A DNA stretch of 64,000 nt from Amycolatopsis dendrobii (GCF_014145675.1 NZ_JACGZW010000014.1:144245-208244); one strand, 5' to 3'; counted from the stretch's first letter, positions 25,269 to 33,455 are shown. Made by a program: numbers and translations. The notes: generated by a model not told the origin, from the sequence alone.

Positions 25269-25547
25269 TCAGGAACTTCGCTCCCGTATCGACAACGGAA
25301 CACGGAACTGCTTGATGGTCGGCAGATCGACATCAACCTGCGGGTACGCGGCAACAACGGCGGCGCTCGCGAGAGTGATGCCGGCCGGGGCCCCGTTGCG
25401 CTCGATGCGACGCAATCCGTCGATGTGACGACGCGTTCCGTCGATGTGCGCGAACGTGGACACACCGGTGCCCTGGCGCGGGGCGTCAACGGTCATGCAG
25501 AGAGACAGACCGGTGCCAGGGTTCGTTTGCATCAGATTGCTGATCAT
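25269..25547 (-). CDS. leader ORF of 92 codons upstream of whiB7
   Basis: An open frame with GC-rich third positions that starts about 90 bases after the predicted WhiB7-type promoter start site and stops 22 bases before the leader terminator. The product (MISNLMQTNPGTGLSLCMTV...) matches no family I know. It contains the near-repeat HIDGTRR/HIDGLRR, encoded by two 21-base units (25408-25449). A perfect CCTGACGTCAGG palindrome (25257-25268) abuts the stop. It may be a sensing leader peptide whose translation decides termination, or a separate small gene. AAAGG lies 13 bases before the ATG, which is a weak site. Confidence 0.55.
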   Translation of the reverse strand: MISNLMQTNPGTGLSLCMTVDAPRQGTGVSTFAHIDGTRRHIDGLRRIERNGAPAGITLASAAVVAAYPQVDVDLPTIKQFRVPLSIRERSS

Positions 25548-25642
25548 TTCACCGGCACCGCCTTTCTCTGTCGGACTGCGCCGCTCGAGGCGGCAGCCGT
25601 CGTGTTCATCCCCAGACCGGGCTCTCGCCCGGGTGCCTACGC

Positions 25643-25680
25643 AGGTTATGCGCCCCGGCGCAACCGGGGCAACTTATTTT
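25643..25680 (-). promoter_or_regulatory. WhiB7-type promoter: AT-rich box, -35 and -10
   Basis: Reading leftward: AAAATAAG (25673-25680), then -35 TTGCCC (25667-25672), an 18-base spacer, and -10 TAACCT (25643-25648). An A/T-rich box just upstream of the -35 is the known recognition feature of the WhiB7-sigma holoenzyme, in which the AT-hook reads the minor groove. In this very GC-rich DNA such a run is conspicuous. It lies just after the uvrD2 stop codon and would start a leader of about 520 bases to whiB7. Confidence 0.7.
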
Positions 25681-25755
25681 CCCAAATCTCTGCCGAAAAG
25701 CCGAAGATCGCCTCCGAGCTGCAGGTTCGCCGCATCGATCACCGCGAAGACGCGG

Positions 25756-27855
25756 TCAAGATCGCATCGACGACCGGACCACGTCGAGCACCTCGGCGCC
25801 GAACCGCTCCAGCTTCGTCGCGCCGATCCCGGAGATCGACACCAGCGCGCCGTCGTCGGTCGGCCGTTGCTCGGCGATCGCCATCAGCGTCGCGTCAGTG
25901 AACACGACGAACGCCGGGACCTTCAACTCCCGCGAACGCTCCCCGCGCCACGTCTTCAGCTTCTCCAGCAGATCCTCGTCCACTGTGGACGGGCACTTCC
26001 CGCACCGGCCCAGCTTGACCTCCATGGTCTGCACCAGCGGACCGCCGCACAGCCGGCAGCGGGCGACGTTCGACCCCGGCTTCGCCGCCTGCTGCGATCG
26101 GGCGATGCGCGCCGCCGGGTGGTCCTCCGGGATCAGCCCGTACAGGAACCGCGAGCGGCGCCGGTTGCGTCCCCTGCCCTGCCCGCGCGACAGCGACCAC
26201 GACAGCGACAGGTGCTCCCTGGCCCGCGTGACGCCGACGTAGAACAGCCGCCGTTCCTCTTCGATCGCGGCGTCGTCGCCGTCCGCGTGCAAGATCGGCA
26301 TCGTGCCCTCGGACAGGCCGACGAGGAACACCGCGTCCCACTCGAGCCCCTTCGCGGCGTGCAGCGACGCGAGCGTGACGCCTTCAACGGTCGGCGGGTG
26401 CTGCGCCGCCGCGCGCTGCTCGAGCTCCGCGACGAAGCGCGGCAGATCCGCGTCCTCGACCGCCGCCGCCAGTTCCTCGGCCAGCTCGACCAGCGCGAGC
26501 AGTGCGTCCCACCGCTCCTTCGCCGCTCCGCCGGACGGCGGCTGTTCGGTGAGCCCGACCCGCGCGAGCACCGAGCGCACCGCCGTGACCAGCTCCAACG
26601 AGGTCGGTTCCATCGACGCCGTGCGCAGCGCCGCCATCGCCTGCCGCACCTCGGTGCGCTGGAAGAACCGCTCGCCGCCGCGGACCAGGTACGGGATCCC
26701 GGCTTCGGTGAGCGCCTGCTCGTACGCCTCCGACTGCGCGTTCACCCGGAACAGGACCGCGATCTCGCTCGCCGGCACGTCCGCGTCGAGCAGTTCGCGG
26801 ACCCGCCGCGCGACCGCGCCGGCCTCGGCGGCCTCGTCCTCGTACTCGGCGAACCGCGGATCCGGCCCCTCCGGACGCTGCCCGACGAGCTTCAGCCGCG
26901 ACCCGGCCGGGCGTCCGCGCGCGGCGCCGATCACGCGGTTCGCCAGCGCGACGACCTGCGGTGTGGACCGGTAGTCGCGTTCGAGGCGCACGACCGTCGC
27001 CTCCGGGAACCGCCGCGTGAACTCCAGCAGCGACTTCGGCGAGGCGCCGCCGAAGGAGTAGATGGTCTGGTTGGCGTCACCGACGACGGTGAGGTCGTCG
27101 CGGCCGCCGAGCCACGCGTCGAGCAGCCGCTGCTGCAACGGCGTGACGTCCTGGTACTCGTCGACCACGAAGCAGCGGTACCGGTCGCGGAACTCGGCCG
27201 CGACCGCCTCGTGCCTTTCCAGCACGGCGGTGGTCTGCAGGAGCAGGTCGTCGAAGTCGAGGACCTGCGCGTTCGTCTTCAGCTCCTCGTACCAGCGGTA
27301 GACCTCGGCAACCTGTGCGACCGGCGCGGGAGTGTCGCGCTGCGTCCGCGCGGCGACCGAGGGGTAGTCGTCCGGCGAGACCAGCGACGCTTTGCTCCAC
27401 TCGATCTCGCTCGCCAGGTCGCGCAGCACCTCGGTCTCGGTGCTCAGCCGGACGCGCTGGGCGGCCTGTGCGACGAGCCGGAACTTGTTGTCGATCAGGT
27501 CCCACGGCCGGTCGCCGACGACCCGCGGCCAGAAGTAGCGGAGCTGACGGCGGGCGGCGGCGTGGAAGGTCAGCGCCTGCGCCGCGTCGACCCCGAGGCC
27601 GCGCAGCCGGGTGCGCATCTCCCCCGCGGCGCGCGTCGTGAAGGTGACTGCCAGTACCTGCCCGGCCGCGACGTGGCCCGATTGGACCAGGTGGGCGATG
27701 CGGTGCGTGATCGTCCGGGTCTTTCCGGTGCCCGCGCCCGCGAGGACGCACACCGGGCCGCGGGGGGCCGCCGCGGCGGCGCGCTGCTCGGGATCAAGCC
27801 CGTCGAGCAGGCTCGCGCGGCTCTGCCGGCTCTGGGGAGACGATGCGATGGCCAC
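25756..27855 (-). CDS. uvrD2: UvrD2-type SF1 DNA helicase with HRDC domain
   Basis: A 699-residue ATP-dependent 3'-5' DNA helicase. Superfamily 1 motifs are clear: Q-motif LDPEQRAAA, Walker A LAGAGTGKTRT, motif II VVDEYQDVT, motif III VGDANQTIYSFGGA, motif V TLASLHAAKGLEW and motif VI FYVGVTRAREHL. After the helicase core come two CxxC pairs (CRLCGG and CGKC), which probably bind zinc, and a C-terminal HRDC domain (about residues 615-695). This layout is that of mycobacterial UvrD2, whose gene also lies beside whiB7. GTG 27855 was chosen as start. It is divergent from the DUF4191 gene. Confidence 0.94.
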   Translation of the reverse strand: MAIASSPQSRQSRASLLDGLDPEQRAAAAAPRGPVCVLAGAGTGKTRTITHRIAHLVQSGHVAAGQVLAVTFTTRAAGEMRTRLRGLGVDAAQALTFHAAARRQLRYFWPRVVGDRPWDLIDNKFRLVAQAAQRVRLSTETEVLRDLASEIEWSKASLVSPDDYPSVAARTQRDTPAPVAQVAEVYRWYEELKTNAQVLDFDDLLLQTTAVLERHEAVAAEFRDRYRCFVVDEYQDVTPLQQRLLDAWLGGRDDLTVVGDANQTIYSFGGASPKSLLEFTRRFPEATVVRLERDYRSTPQVVALANRVIGAARGRPAGSRLKLVGQRPEGPDPRFAEYEDEAAEAGAVARRVRELLDADVPASEIAVLFRVNAQSEAYEQALTEAGIPYLVRGGERFFQRTEVRQAMAALRTASMEPTSLELVTAVRSVLARVGLTEQPPSGGAAKERWDALLALVELAEELAAAVEDADLPRFVAELEQRAAAQHPPTVEGVTLASLHAAKGLEWDAVFLVGLSEGTMPILHADGDDAAIEEERRLFYVGVTRAREHLSLSWSLSRGQGRGRNRRRSRFLYGLIPEDHPAARIARSQQAAKPGSNVARCRLCGGPLVQTMEVKLGRCGKCPSTVDEDLLEKLKTWRGERSRELKVPAFVVFTDATLMAIAEQRPTDDGALVSISGIGATKLERFGAEVLDVVRSSMRS

Positions 27856-27919
27856 CCCGCGATCCTCGCAGAGGGGGCCGACGGATTCCCGGCCGGGCAC
27901 GCGGCCGTATCCTGGTCAT

Positions 27920-28648
27920 ATGGCGGGCAAGCAGGACAAGGAAGCGGCCAAGCAGGCCAAGCGGGAAAAGCGCGCTGCGAGCAAGGCCCGGCGCGGGCAG
28001 CTGTTCGAGGCGTTCAAGATGCAGCGCCGCGAAGACCCGATGCTCATCCCCTGGATGGTCGGTTCGATCGTGGTCGTCGCCGGCGTGCTGTTCGGCATCG
28101 GGTTCCTCTTCGACATCCAGTGGACGCTGCTGCCGCTGGGCATCGTGCTCGGCATCCTGCTCGCCGTGATCATCTTCGGCAGGCGCGTGCAGCGCACGGT
28201 CTACGGGAAGGCCGACGGCCAGCCCGGCGCTGGGGCCTGGGCCCTGGAGAACATGCGCGGCAAGTGGAAGGTCACGCCGACCGTCGCCGCGACGACCCAG
28301 CTCGACGCCGTCCACCGCGTGCTCGGCCACCCCGGCGTGATCCTCGTGGCCGAAGGCGCGCCACACCGGGTGAAGAGCCTGCTCGCGCAGGAGAAGAAGC
28401 GCGTGTCGCGGCTGGTCGGCGACACTCCGATCTACGACGTGACGATCGGGCACGAGGACAAGCAGGTCCCGCTCAAGAAGCTGCAGTCGCACCTGACGAA
28501 GCTGCCGCGCAACCTCAAGCCGGCCCAGATCGACGCCCTCGAAGCGAAGCTGGCCGCCCTCGGCTCGCGCGGCGCGGCGATGCCGAAGGGCCCGATGCCC
28601 GCGGGCGCGAAGATGCGGAACGTGCAGCGCACCATCCGCCGTCGCTGA
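27920..28648 (+). CDS. DUF4191 family membrane protein
   Basis: A 242-residue protein. A very basic N-terminus (KQDKEAAKQAKREKRAASKARR) precedes two adjacent TM helices (about residues 48-95). A soluble cytoplasmic domain with conserved blocks (WALENMRGKWKVTPTVAAT, HPGVILVAEG, VPLKKLQSHLTKLPRNL) follows, ending in a basic tail. DUF4191 proteins are near-universal in actinobacteria and of unknown role. ATG 27920 is the clear start. It is divergent from uvrD2 and ended by an intrinsic hairpin. Confidence 0.9.
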   Translation: MAGKQDKEAAKQAKREKRAASKARRGQLFEAFKMQRREDPMLIPWMVGSIVVVAGVLFGIGFLFDIQWTLLPLGIVLGILLAVIIFGRRVQRTVYGKADGQPGAGAWALENMRGKWKVTPTVAATTQLDAVHRVLGHPGVILVAEGAPHRVKSLLAQEKKRVSRLVGDTPIYDVTIGHEDKQVPLKKLQSHLTKLPRNLKPAQIDALEAKLAALGSRGAAMPKGPMPAGAKMRNVQRTIRRR

Positions 28649-28662
28649 CGCTTGCTTACCGA

Positions 28663-28692
28663 GAACCCCCGGTCCGCCACGGCCGGGGGTTC
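28663..28692 (+). terminator. terminator after the DUF4191 gene
   Basis: GAACCCCCGG (28663-28672) pairs with CCGGGGGTTC (28683-28692), a perfect 10-bp stem followed by TT. It lies between convergent genes and may serve both. Confidence 0.8.
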
Positions 28693-28714
28693 TTCGCATT
28701 CGGGGAAGCGGACT

Positions 28715-29203
28715 TCAGCGCATCCGGATGACGACGGTGTTGGTGGCGCGGTCGAGCCAGTTGCGGCCGTCGGCGTTGCGCACCAGCGGCGGGAGCAGCA
28801 GCGCCGTGAGCACCATCCGCACCAGCGCACGCCACGCGCCGACCATCGTCGCCCCGTCCAGGCGCGCCACCCGGATGCCGAGGGCCGCCATGCCGGGGGT
28901 GAAGCCGAAGAACGTGACCGGAATGACCGTGATGACCGCCCAGACCGCGCCCGCCCAGAGGTTGAACGTCTGCATCGCGGCGGCGTTCTGCAGGTCATAG
29001 CGCACGAACAGGGCCGTGATCAGGGAGGCGAGCACCAGGTCGAGCACGAGCGCGAGGAAGCGCGGGCCGCCGCTCGCCACCGCGCCGACGCCCGATTCGG
29101 GCAGGCCCATCGACTCGCCGCGCCACTTCGGGGCCTCGCGCGGGCCCGCCGCGGTGGAGCCGTCGCCCGTGCCCGGCAGCCATTCACCCGTCCATCTCGC
29201 CAC
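28715..29203 (-). CDS. RDD family membrane protein
   Basis: A 162-residue protein of the RDD family: a soluble N-terminal stretch of about 50 residues, then three to four hydrophobic helices. The domain begins GGPRFLALVLDLVLASLITALF and includes GFTPGMAALGIRVARLDG, with the conserved Arg and Asp residues that name the family. RDD proteins are small transporters or channels of uncertain substrate. GTG 29203 gives the usual start (ARWTGEWLPG). It is divergent from glnA, as in M. tuberculosis, where an RDD gene precedes glnA1. Confidence 0.88.
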   Translation of the reverse strand: MARWTGEWLPGTGDGSTAAGPREAPKWRGESMGLPESGVGAVASGGPRFLALVLDLVLASLITALFVRYDLQNAAAMQTFNLWAGAVWAVITVIPVTFFGFTPGMAALGIRVARLDGATMVGAWRALVRMVLTALLLPPLVRNADGRNWLDRATNTVVIRMR

Positions 29204-29270
29204 CCGTCCAGGGTATGCCGGTGGCGCGGACCACATCCGGCCTGGTCGACTGGGCAGTGACGGCGGCCCG

Positions 29271-29308
29271 TTAACACCGGCGAAACATTCGGGTGACGGT
29301 CGGGCAAC
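29271..29308 (+). promoter_or_regulatory. GlnR box of the glnA promoter
   Basis: TTAAC-n6-GAAAC-n6-GTGAC-n6-GCAAC, four half sites in perfect 11-base register, match the actinobacterial GlnR consensus gTnAC-n6-GaAAC closely. GlnR is the nitrogen regulator that activates glnA in starvation. A -10 candidate TAGCGT lies 10 bases downstream (29319-29324). The spacing places GlnR over the -35 region, as expected for an activator. Confidence 0.85.
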
Positions 29309-29375
29309 ACCGCCCTCTTAGCGTGAGCCGAAGAGAGTACAGCCGCCGGTAACGAACGAGAAGGAGTCACCGAGG

Positions 29376-30800
29376 GTGCCCACTACTCCAGACGACATTC
29401 AGCGCCTCATCGCCGACGAGAAGGTCGAGTCGATCGACGTCAGGTTCTGCGACCTGCCGGGCGTCATGCAGCACTTCACGGTGCCCGCCAAGGCGTTCGA
29501 CCTGGAGGCGTACGAAGAGGGTCTCGCCTTCGACGGCTCCTCGGTGCGCGGCTTCCAGTCGATCCACGAGTCCGACATGCTGCTGCTGCCGGACCCCGAG
29601 ACGGCGCGGATCGACCCGTTCCGCAAGGCGAAGACGCTCTCGCTGAACTTCTTCGTGCACGACCCGTTCACCCGCGAGGCCTACAGCCGCGACCCGCGCA
29701 ACATCGCGCGCAAGGCCGAGCAGTACATCGCGGAGTACGGCGTCGCCGACAACGTCTTCTTCGGCCCCGAGGCGGAGTTCTACATCTTCGACTCGGTCCG
29801 CTTCGAGGACGCCGAGCACCTGTCGTTCCACGAGATCGACTCGGTCGAGGGCTGGTGGAACACCGGTGCCGACACCGAGGGCGGGAACCAGGGCTACAAG
29901 ACGAAGTTCAAGGGCGGCTACTTCCCTGTCCCGCCGGTCGACCACTTCGCCGACCTGCGCGACGACATCGTCCGCGCGCTGACGAACTCCGGCTTCGAGA
30001 TCGAGCGCGCGCACCACGAGGTGGGCACCGCCGGCCAGACGGAGATCAACTACAAGTTCAACACGCTGCTGCACGCTGCCGACGACCTGCAGCTGTTCAA
30101 GTACATCGTGAAGAACACCGTGTTCGCCGCGGGCAAGACCGCGACGTTCATGCCGAAGCCGCTCGCCGGCGACAACGGCTCGGGCATGCACTGCCACCAG
30201 TCGCTGTGGAAGGACGGCCAGCCGCTGTTCCACGACGAGTCCGGCTACGCGGGCCTGTCGGACACGGCGCGGCACTACATCGGCGGCCTGCTCAAGCACG
30301 CGCCGAGCCTGCTGGCCTTCACCAACCCGACGGTGAACTCCTACCACCGCCTGGTGCCGGGCTTCGAGGCCCCGGTTTCGCTGGTGTACTCGCAGCGCAA
30401 CCGCTCCGCGTGCGTCCGCATCCCGATCACCGGCAACAACGCGAAGGCCAAGCGCGCCGAGTTCCGCTGCCCGGACTCGTCGGGCAACCCGTACCTGGCG
30501 TTCTCCGCGATGATGATGGCCGGGCTCGACGGCATCAAGAACAAGATCGAGCCGCCGGAGCCGATCGACAAGGACCTCTACGAGCTGCCGCCCGAGGAGG
30601 CCAAGAACGTCAAGCTGGTCCCGGGCGACCTGGGCACCGTGCTGGACACCCTGGAGCAGGACCACGACTACCTGCTCGAGGGCGGCGTCTTCACGCCCGA
30701 CGTGATCGAGACGTGGATCCAGTACAAGCGCGAGAACGAGATCGACCCGCTGCGGCTTCGCCCGCACCCGTACGAGTTCTCGCTTTACTACGACGTGTGA
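29376..30800 (+). CDS. glnA: glutamine synthetase, type I-beta
   Basis: The 474-residue dodecameric enzyme that makes glutamine from glutamate, ammonia and ATP. Signature blocks are the beta-grasp region FDGSSVRGFQ, metal-binding FFGPEAEFYIFD, the NNGSGMHCHQSLW-type GDNGSGMHCHQS, FTNPTVNSYHRL and KRAEFRCPDSSGNPYLAFSAMMMAGLDG. Tyr402 in DKDLYELP is the adenylylation site, and the matching adenylyltransferase glnE is encoded at 57953-60928. GTG 29376 has AAGGAG nine bases upstream. Expression is under a GlnR box. A strong terminator follows, lying inside the convergent arsM coding end. Confidence 0.98.
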   Translation: MPTTPDDIQRLIADEKVESIDVRFCDLPGVMQHFTVPAKAFDLEAYEEGLAFDGSSVRGFQSIHESDMLLLPDPETARIDPFRKAKTLSLNFFVHDPFTREAYSRDPRNIARKAEQYIAEYGVADNVFFGPEAEFYIFDSVRFEDAEHLSFHEIDSVEGWWNTGADTEGGNQGYKTKFKGGYFPVPPVDHFADLRDDIVRALTNSGFEIERAHHEVGTAGQTEINYKFNTLLHAADDLQLFKYIVKNTVFAAGKTATFMPKPLAGDNGSGMHCHQSLWKDGQPLFHDESGYAGLSDTARHYIGGLLKHAPSLLAFTNPTVNSYHRLVPGFEAPVSLVYSQRNRSACVRIPITGNNAKAKRAEFRCPDSSGNPYLAFSAMMMAGLDGIKNKIEPPEPIDKDLYELPPEEAKNVKLVPGDLGTVLDTLEQDHDYLLEGGVFTPDVIETWIQYKRENEIDPLRLRPHPYEFSLYYDV

Positions 30801-30811
30801 TCGGCGCGGGG

Positions 30812-31597
30812 CTACATCCCCTGCTGGACACGGGACGGCGGTCGAGGGAAATCCTCGGCCGCCGTCCCGTTTTTTGCCGGCTTCTCGGCGCGAATGATCG
30901 CCGAATACAGCTTCGGCCCGACTTCATGGGTACGCCGGACCTCCACGTTCACGAGCCCCGCAGCGTGAAGCAAGCCGCGGTAGTCGTCCGCCGTCAGTGC
31001 TCCGCCGAGGCATTCGACGGCTCCGTCAGCGGTAGCGCGCTCCGCGTCGGTCAGGGTTTCGTCGGCGAGGATGTCCGTCACGCCTAACCGGCCGCCAGGG
31101 CGCAGGACGCGCGCGATTCCCGCGAACACAGCCGGTTTGTCTGGTGACAAGGCGATGACGCAGTTGGAGATCACGACGTCGACAGTGTTGTCCGGCAAGG
31201 GAATAGCTTCGATCGTGCCTTTGACGAACTCGGCATTGCCGAGCTCCGCCTCCGCGGCATGCCGACGGGCGAGAGCGAGCATCTCCTCGGTCATGTCGAG
31301 GCCGATGGCGCGGCCGGAGGGTCCGACGCGACGGGCGGAAAGCAGCACGTCGAGGCCGCCGCCAGAGCCAAGGTCGAGGACGGTCTCGCCTGGACGCACA
31401 TCAGCGACGGCGAGCGGGTTTCCGCAGCCCAGACTGGTGGAGGCCACTGCTTCGGGGACGTCGTCGTCCGCGTAGTGCACGGCTCCGAGCCGCTCGGTGT
31501 CCCCTGCTCCGGACAGCAAGCCGGTCGCTTCGCCTGCCAACGCTCGCCGAGCCGCGCCGGCGTAGCGGTCGCGGATCGCGTCTTGGTCTGGTCTCAT
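30812..31597 (-). CDS. arsM: arsenite methyltransferase ArsM
   Basis: A 261-residue SAM-dependent enzyme that methylates As(III). SAM motif I is VLDLGSGGGLDVLL. The three arsenic-binding cysteines fall in STSLGCGNP, VISNCVIAL and VECLGGAL, the classic ArsM triad. The start overlaps the arsR stop (ATGA at 31594-31597). The last 20 or so residues (after SAIIRAEKPAK) are unlike the family because they are read backwards from the glnA terminator and flank. The native end was therefore probably lost and replaced at the junction with glnA; the core remains intact. Confidence 0.9.
   Translation of the reverse strand: MRPDQDAIRDRYAGAARRALAGEATGLLSGAGDTERLGAVHYADDDVPEAVASTSLGCGNPLAVADVRPGETVLDLGSGGGLDVLLSARRVGPSGRAIGLDMTEEMLALARRHAAEAELGNAEFVKGTIEAIPLPDNTVDVVISNCVIALSPDKPAVFAGIARVLRPGGRLGVTDILADETLTDAERATADGAVECLGGALTADDYRGLLHAAGLVNVEVRRTHEVGPKLYSAIIRAEKPAKNGTAAEDFPRPPSRVQQGM
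30831..30875 (+). terminator. glnA intrinsic terminator, inside the arsM 3' end
   Basis: CGGGACGGCGG (30831-30841) pairs with CCGCCGTCCCG (30859-30869), with an inner CGAGG/CCTCG stem, followed by six T (30870-30875). A textbook terminator 31 bases after the glnA stop, and antisense to the last codons of arsM. Confidence 0.93.
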
Positions 31598-31926
31598 CGC
31601 GTCACCTCGCAGGCGACGTCGGCGAACTCGACAGCGGCGCGGCCCATGACGACGTCGGCCGCGCTGGGGAAGCAGGACAAGCACTGCTCGTTGACCCGGT
31701 ACAACCGTGCGGTGCCTTGAGGCTGTACGAGGACGAACCGGGATTCGGTGAGGACCTTGAGATGCGCCGAGACGGTGGACTGGCTGACGCTTACCTGCTC
31801 GACGATCTCGCCGACCGCCAGCGGGCGGCCCGCCGAGGCGATCAGGTGCAGGATCTGGACGCGGGTCGGATCCGCGAGCGCCCGGAACCAGTTGGCGTAG
31901 GTCTCCGCGGTAGTGCGATCCAGCAC
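31594..31926 (-). CDS. arsR: ArsR family repressor (arsM-linked)
   Basis: A 110-residue winged-helix repressor (LADPTRVQILHLIASA; recognition helix VSQSTVSAHLKVLTESRFV). Arsenic-binding cysteines are probably those in NEQCLSCF near residue 84, with CEV at the C-terminus. This C-terminal arrangement differs from classical ArsR and is typical of repressors paired with arsM. GTG 31926 follows GGAGG at six bases. It overlaps arsM and is preceded by an inverted repeat that overlaps its ribosome-binding site, so it likely represses itself and arsM. Confidence 0.9.
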   Translation of the reverse strand: MLDRTTAETYANWFRALADPTRVQILHLIASAGRPLAVGEIVEQVSVSQSTVSAHLKVLTESRFVLVQPQGTARLYRVNEQCLSCFPSAADVVMGRAAVEFADVACEVTR

Positions 31927-31936
31927 GGCGAACCTC

Positions 31937-31967
31937 CTTCATCGCCCATCGACGATAGACGATGAAG
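31937..31967 (-). promoter_or_regulatory. inverted repeat upstream of arsR-arsM (probable operator)
   Basis: CTTCATCG (31937-31944) and CGATGAAG (31960-31967) flank 15 bases containing a second, nested symmetry (CATCG...CGATG). It lies in the 51-base gap between arsC and arsR and touches the ribosome-binding site. Binding by ArsR is inferred. Confidence 0.5.
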
Positions 31968-31977
31968 AGAGGAGAAG

Positions 31978-32376
31978 CTAGGCGACGAGTTCGGCCAGCA
32001 GAGCGCGGACCCGCCGGTCTATCTCGTCGCGGATCGGGCGAATCCGCTCAGGGGGAAGGCCCGCTGGGTCGTCGAGTTTCCAGTCGAGGTAGCGCTTGCC
32101 GGGGAACACGGGGCAGGCGTCACCGCAGCCCATGGTGATCACGACGTCGGCCGATCGGACGCCCTCGGTGGTCAAGGGCTTGGGAAACTCTCGGGAGAGA
32201 TCGATGCCGAGTTCGTCCATGACCGCCACGACGGCGGGATTGACGGTGTCAGCCGGGGCGGATCCGGCGGAGCGGACGACGACCCGGCCCCGCGCGTGGT
32301 GCTGCAGGAGAGCTGCCGCCATTTGCGAGCGTCCGGCATTGTGGACGCAGACGAAGAGAACTTCGGGTCTGGTCAC
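31978..32376 (-). CDS. arsC: arsenate reductase, low-molecular-weight phosphatase type
   Basis: A 132-residue enzyme that reduces arsenate to arsenite for export or methylation. The P-loop is FVCVHNAGRSQMAAALL (CX5R). Redox-partner cysteines occur in MGCGDACPVFPGKRYLDWKLDDP, the pattern of thioredoxin- or mycothiol-coupled ArsC of actinobacteria. The start GTG 32376 overlaps the acr3 stop (GTGA), so it is coupled to the exporter. Confidence 0.93.
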   Translation of the reverse strand: MTRPEVLFVCVHNAGRSQMAAALLQHHARGRVVVRSAGSAPADTVNPAVVAVMDELGIDLSREFPKPLTTEGVRSADVVITMGCGDACPVFPGKRYLDWKLDDPAGLPPERIRPIRDEIDRRVRALLAELVA

Positions 32377-33455
32377 GATGCGGCCTCCGCGGTCGCAGGG
32401 GAGCCGGCGGTGAATCGGCGCCGAAGCGCGAGAGACACGTAAACCAGCGCGACCAAGACCGGGACTTCGATGAGCGGGCCGACCACCCCGGCGAGAGCCT
32501 GGCCGCTGGTCGCGCCGAAAGTGGCGATCGCGACCGCGATGGCGAGTTCGAAGTTGTTGCCGGCGGCGGTGAACGCGAGGGTCGTGGTTCGTTCGTACGA
32601 CAGGCCGACCGCCTTGCCGAGGGCGTAGGAACCGGCCCACATGAGTCCGAAGTAGACCAGCAGCGGCAGTGCGATCCGGGCGACGTCGAGCGGGCGACTG
32701 GTGATCTGGTCGCCCTGCAAGGCGAACAGGACCACGATGGTGAACAGCAGTCCGTACAGCGCGACCGGGCCGATCTTCGGCAGGAACCGGGATTCGTACC
32801 AGGTGCGGCCCTTCGCGCGTTCGCCCAGCTTCCGCGAAAGGTAGCCCGCGAGCAGCGGGATGCCCAGGAACACCAGCACGCTCTTGGCGATTTGCCAGGC
32901 GGAAACGCTGAGGTCCGCTTGCGGCAGGCCGAGCCAGCCGGGCAGCACGGCCAGGTAGAACCAGCCGAGGACGCCGAACATGACGACCTGGAACACCGAG
33001 TTCAGCGCGACGAGCACGGCGGCGGCTTCCCGATCCCCGCAGGCCAGGTCGTTCCAGATGATCACCATCGCGATACAGCGGGCGAGGCCGACGATGATCA
33101 GCCCGGTGCGGTACTCCGGCAGGTCGGGCAGCAGCAGCCAGGCGAGCGCGAACATCAGCGCCGGGCCGATCAGCCAGTTCAGCACCAGCGACGGCCACAG
33201 CAGCCGCCGGTCGGCCGTCACGGCGCCGAGCCGGTCGTAGCGGACCTTCGCCAGCACCGGGTACATCATCACCAGCAGCCCGAGCGCGATCGGCAACGAA
33301 ATCCCGTCGACTTCCACCGCGGACAACACGGTGTTCAGACCGGGAATCCATCGGCCGGCGAGAAGCCCGGCGAGCATCGCGGCCGCGATCCACACGGGCA
33401 GCAAACGGTCCAAAGTAGACAGCTTGCCGACCACCTCGGTGCGCGTGCCGGTCAT
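32373..33455 (-). CDS. acr3: arsenite efflux transporter Acr3
   Basis: A 360-residue, ten-TM arsenite/H+ antiporter of the BASS/Acr3 family. Family marks are PVLAKVRYDRLG, NWLIGPALMFALAWLLL, GLARCIAMVIIWNDLACGD with the catalytic Cys in TM4, and TAAGNNFELAIAVAIATFG near TM9. ATG 33455 overlaps the upstream arsR stop (ATGA). It exports arsenite made by ArsC. The open frame upstream of the ATG is the arsR shadow. Confidence 0.95.
   Translation of the reverse strand: MTGTRTEVVGKLSTLDRLLPVWIAAAMLAGLLAGRWIPGLNTVLSAVEVDGISLPIALGLLVMMYPVLAKVRYDRLGAVTADRRLLWPSLVLNWLIGPALMFALAWLLLPDLPEYRTGLIIVGLARCIAMVIIWNDLACGDREAAAVLVALNSVFQVVMFGVLGWFYLAVLPGWLGLPQADLSVSAWQIAKSVLVFLGIPLLAGYLSRKLGERAKGRTWYESRFLPKIGPVALYGLLFTIVVLFALQGDQITSRPLDVARIALPLLVYFGLMWAGSYALGKAVGLSYERTTTLAFTAAGNNFELAIAVAIATFGATSGQALAGVVGPLIEVPVLVALVYVSLALRRRFTAGSPATAEAAS

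Noticed and set aside
25444..28731. Very long rightward open frame of over 1,000 codons
   Set aside because: It is the antisense shadow of uvrD2 (high-GC third-position effect); the minus-strand helicase motifs are complete and decisive.
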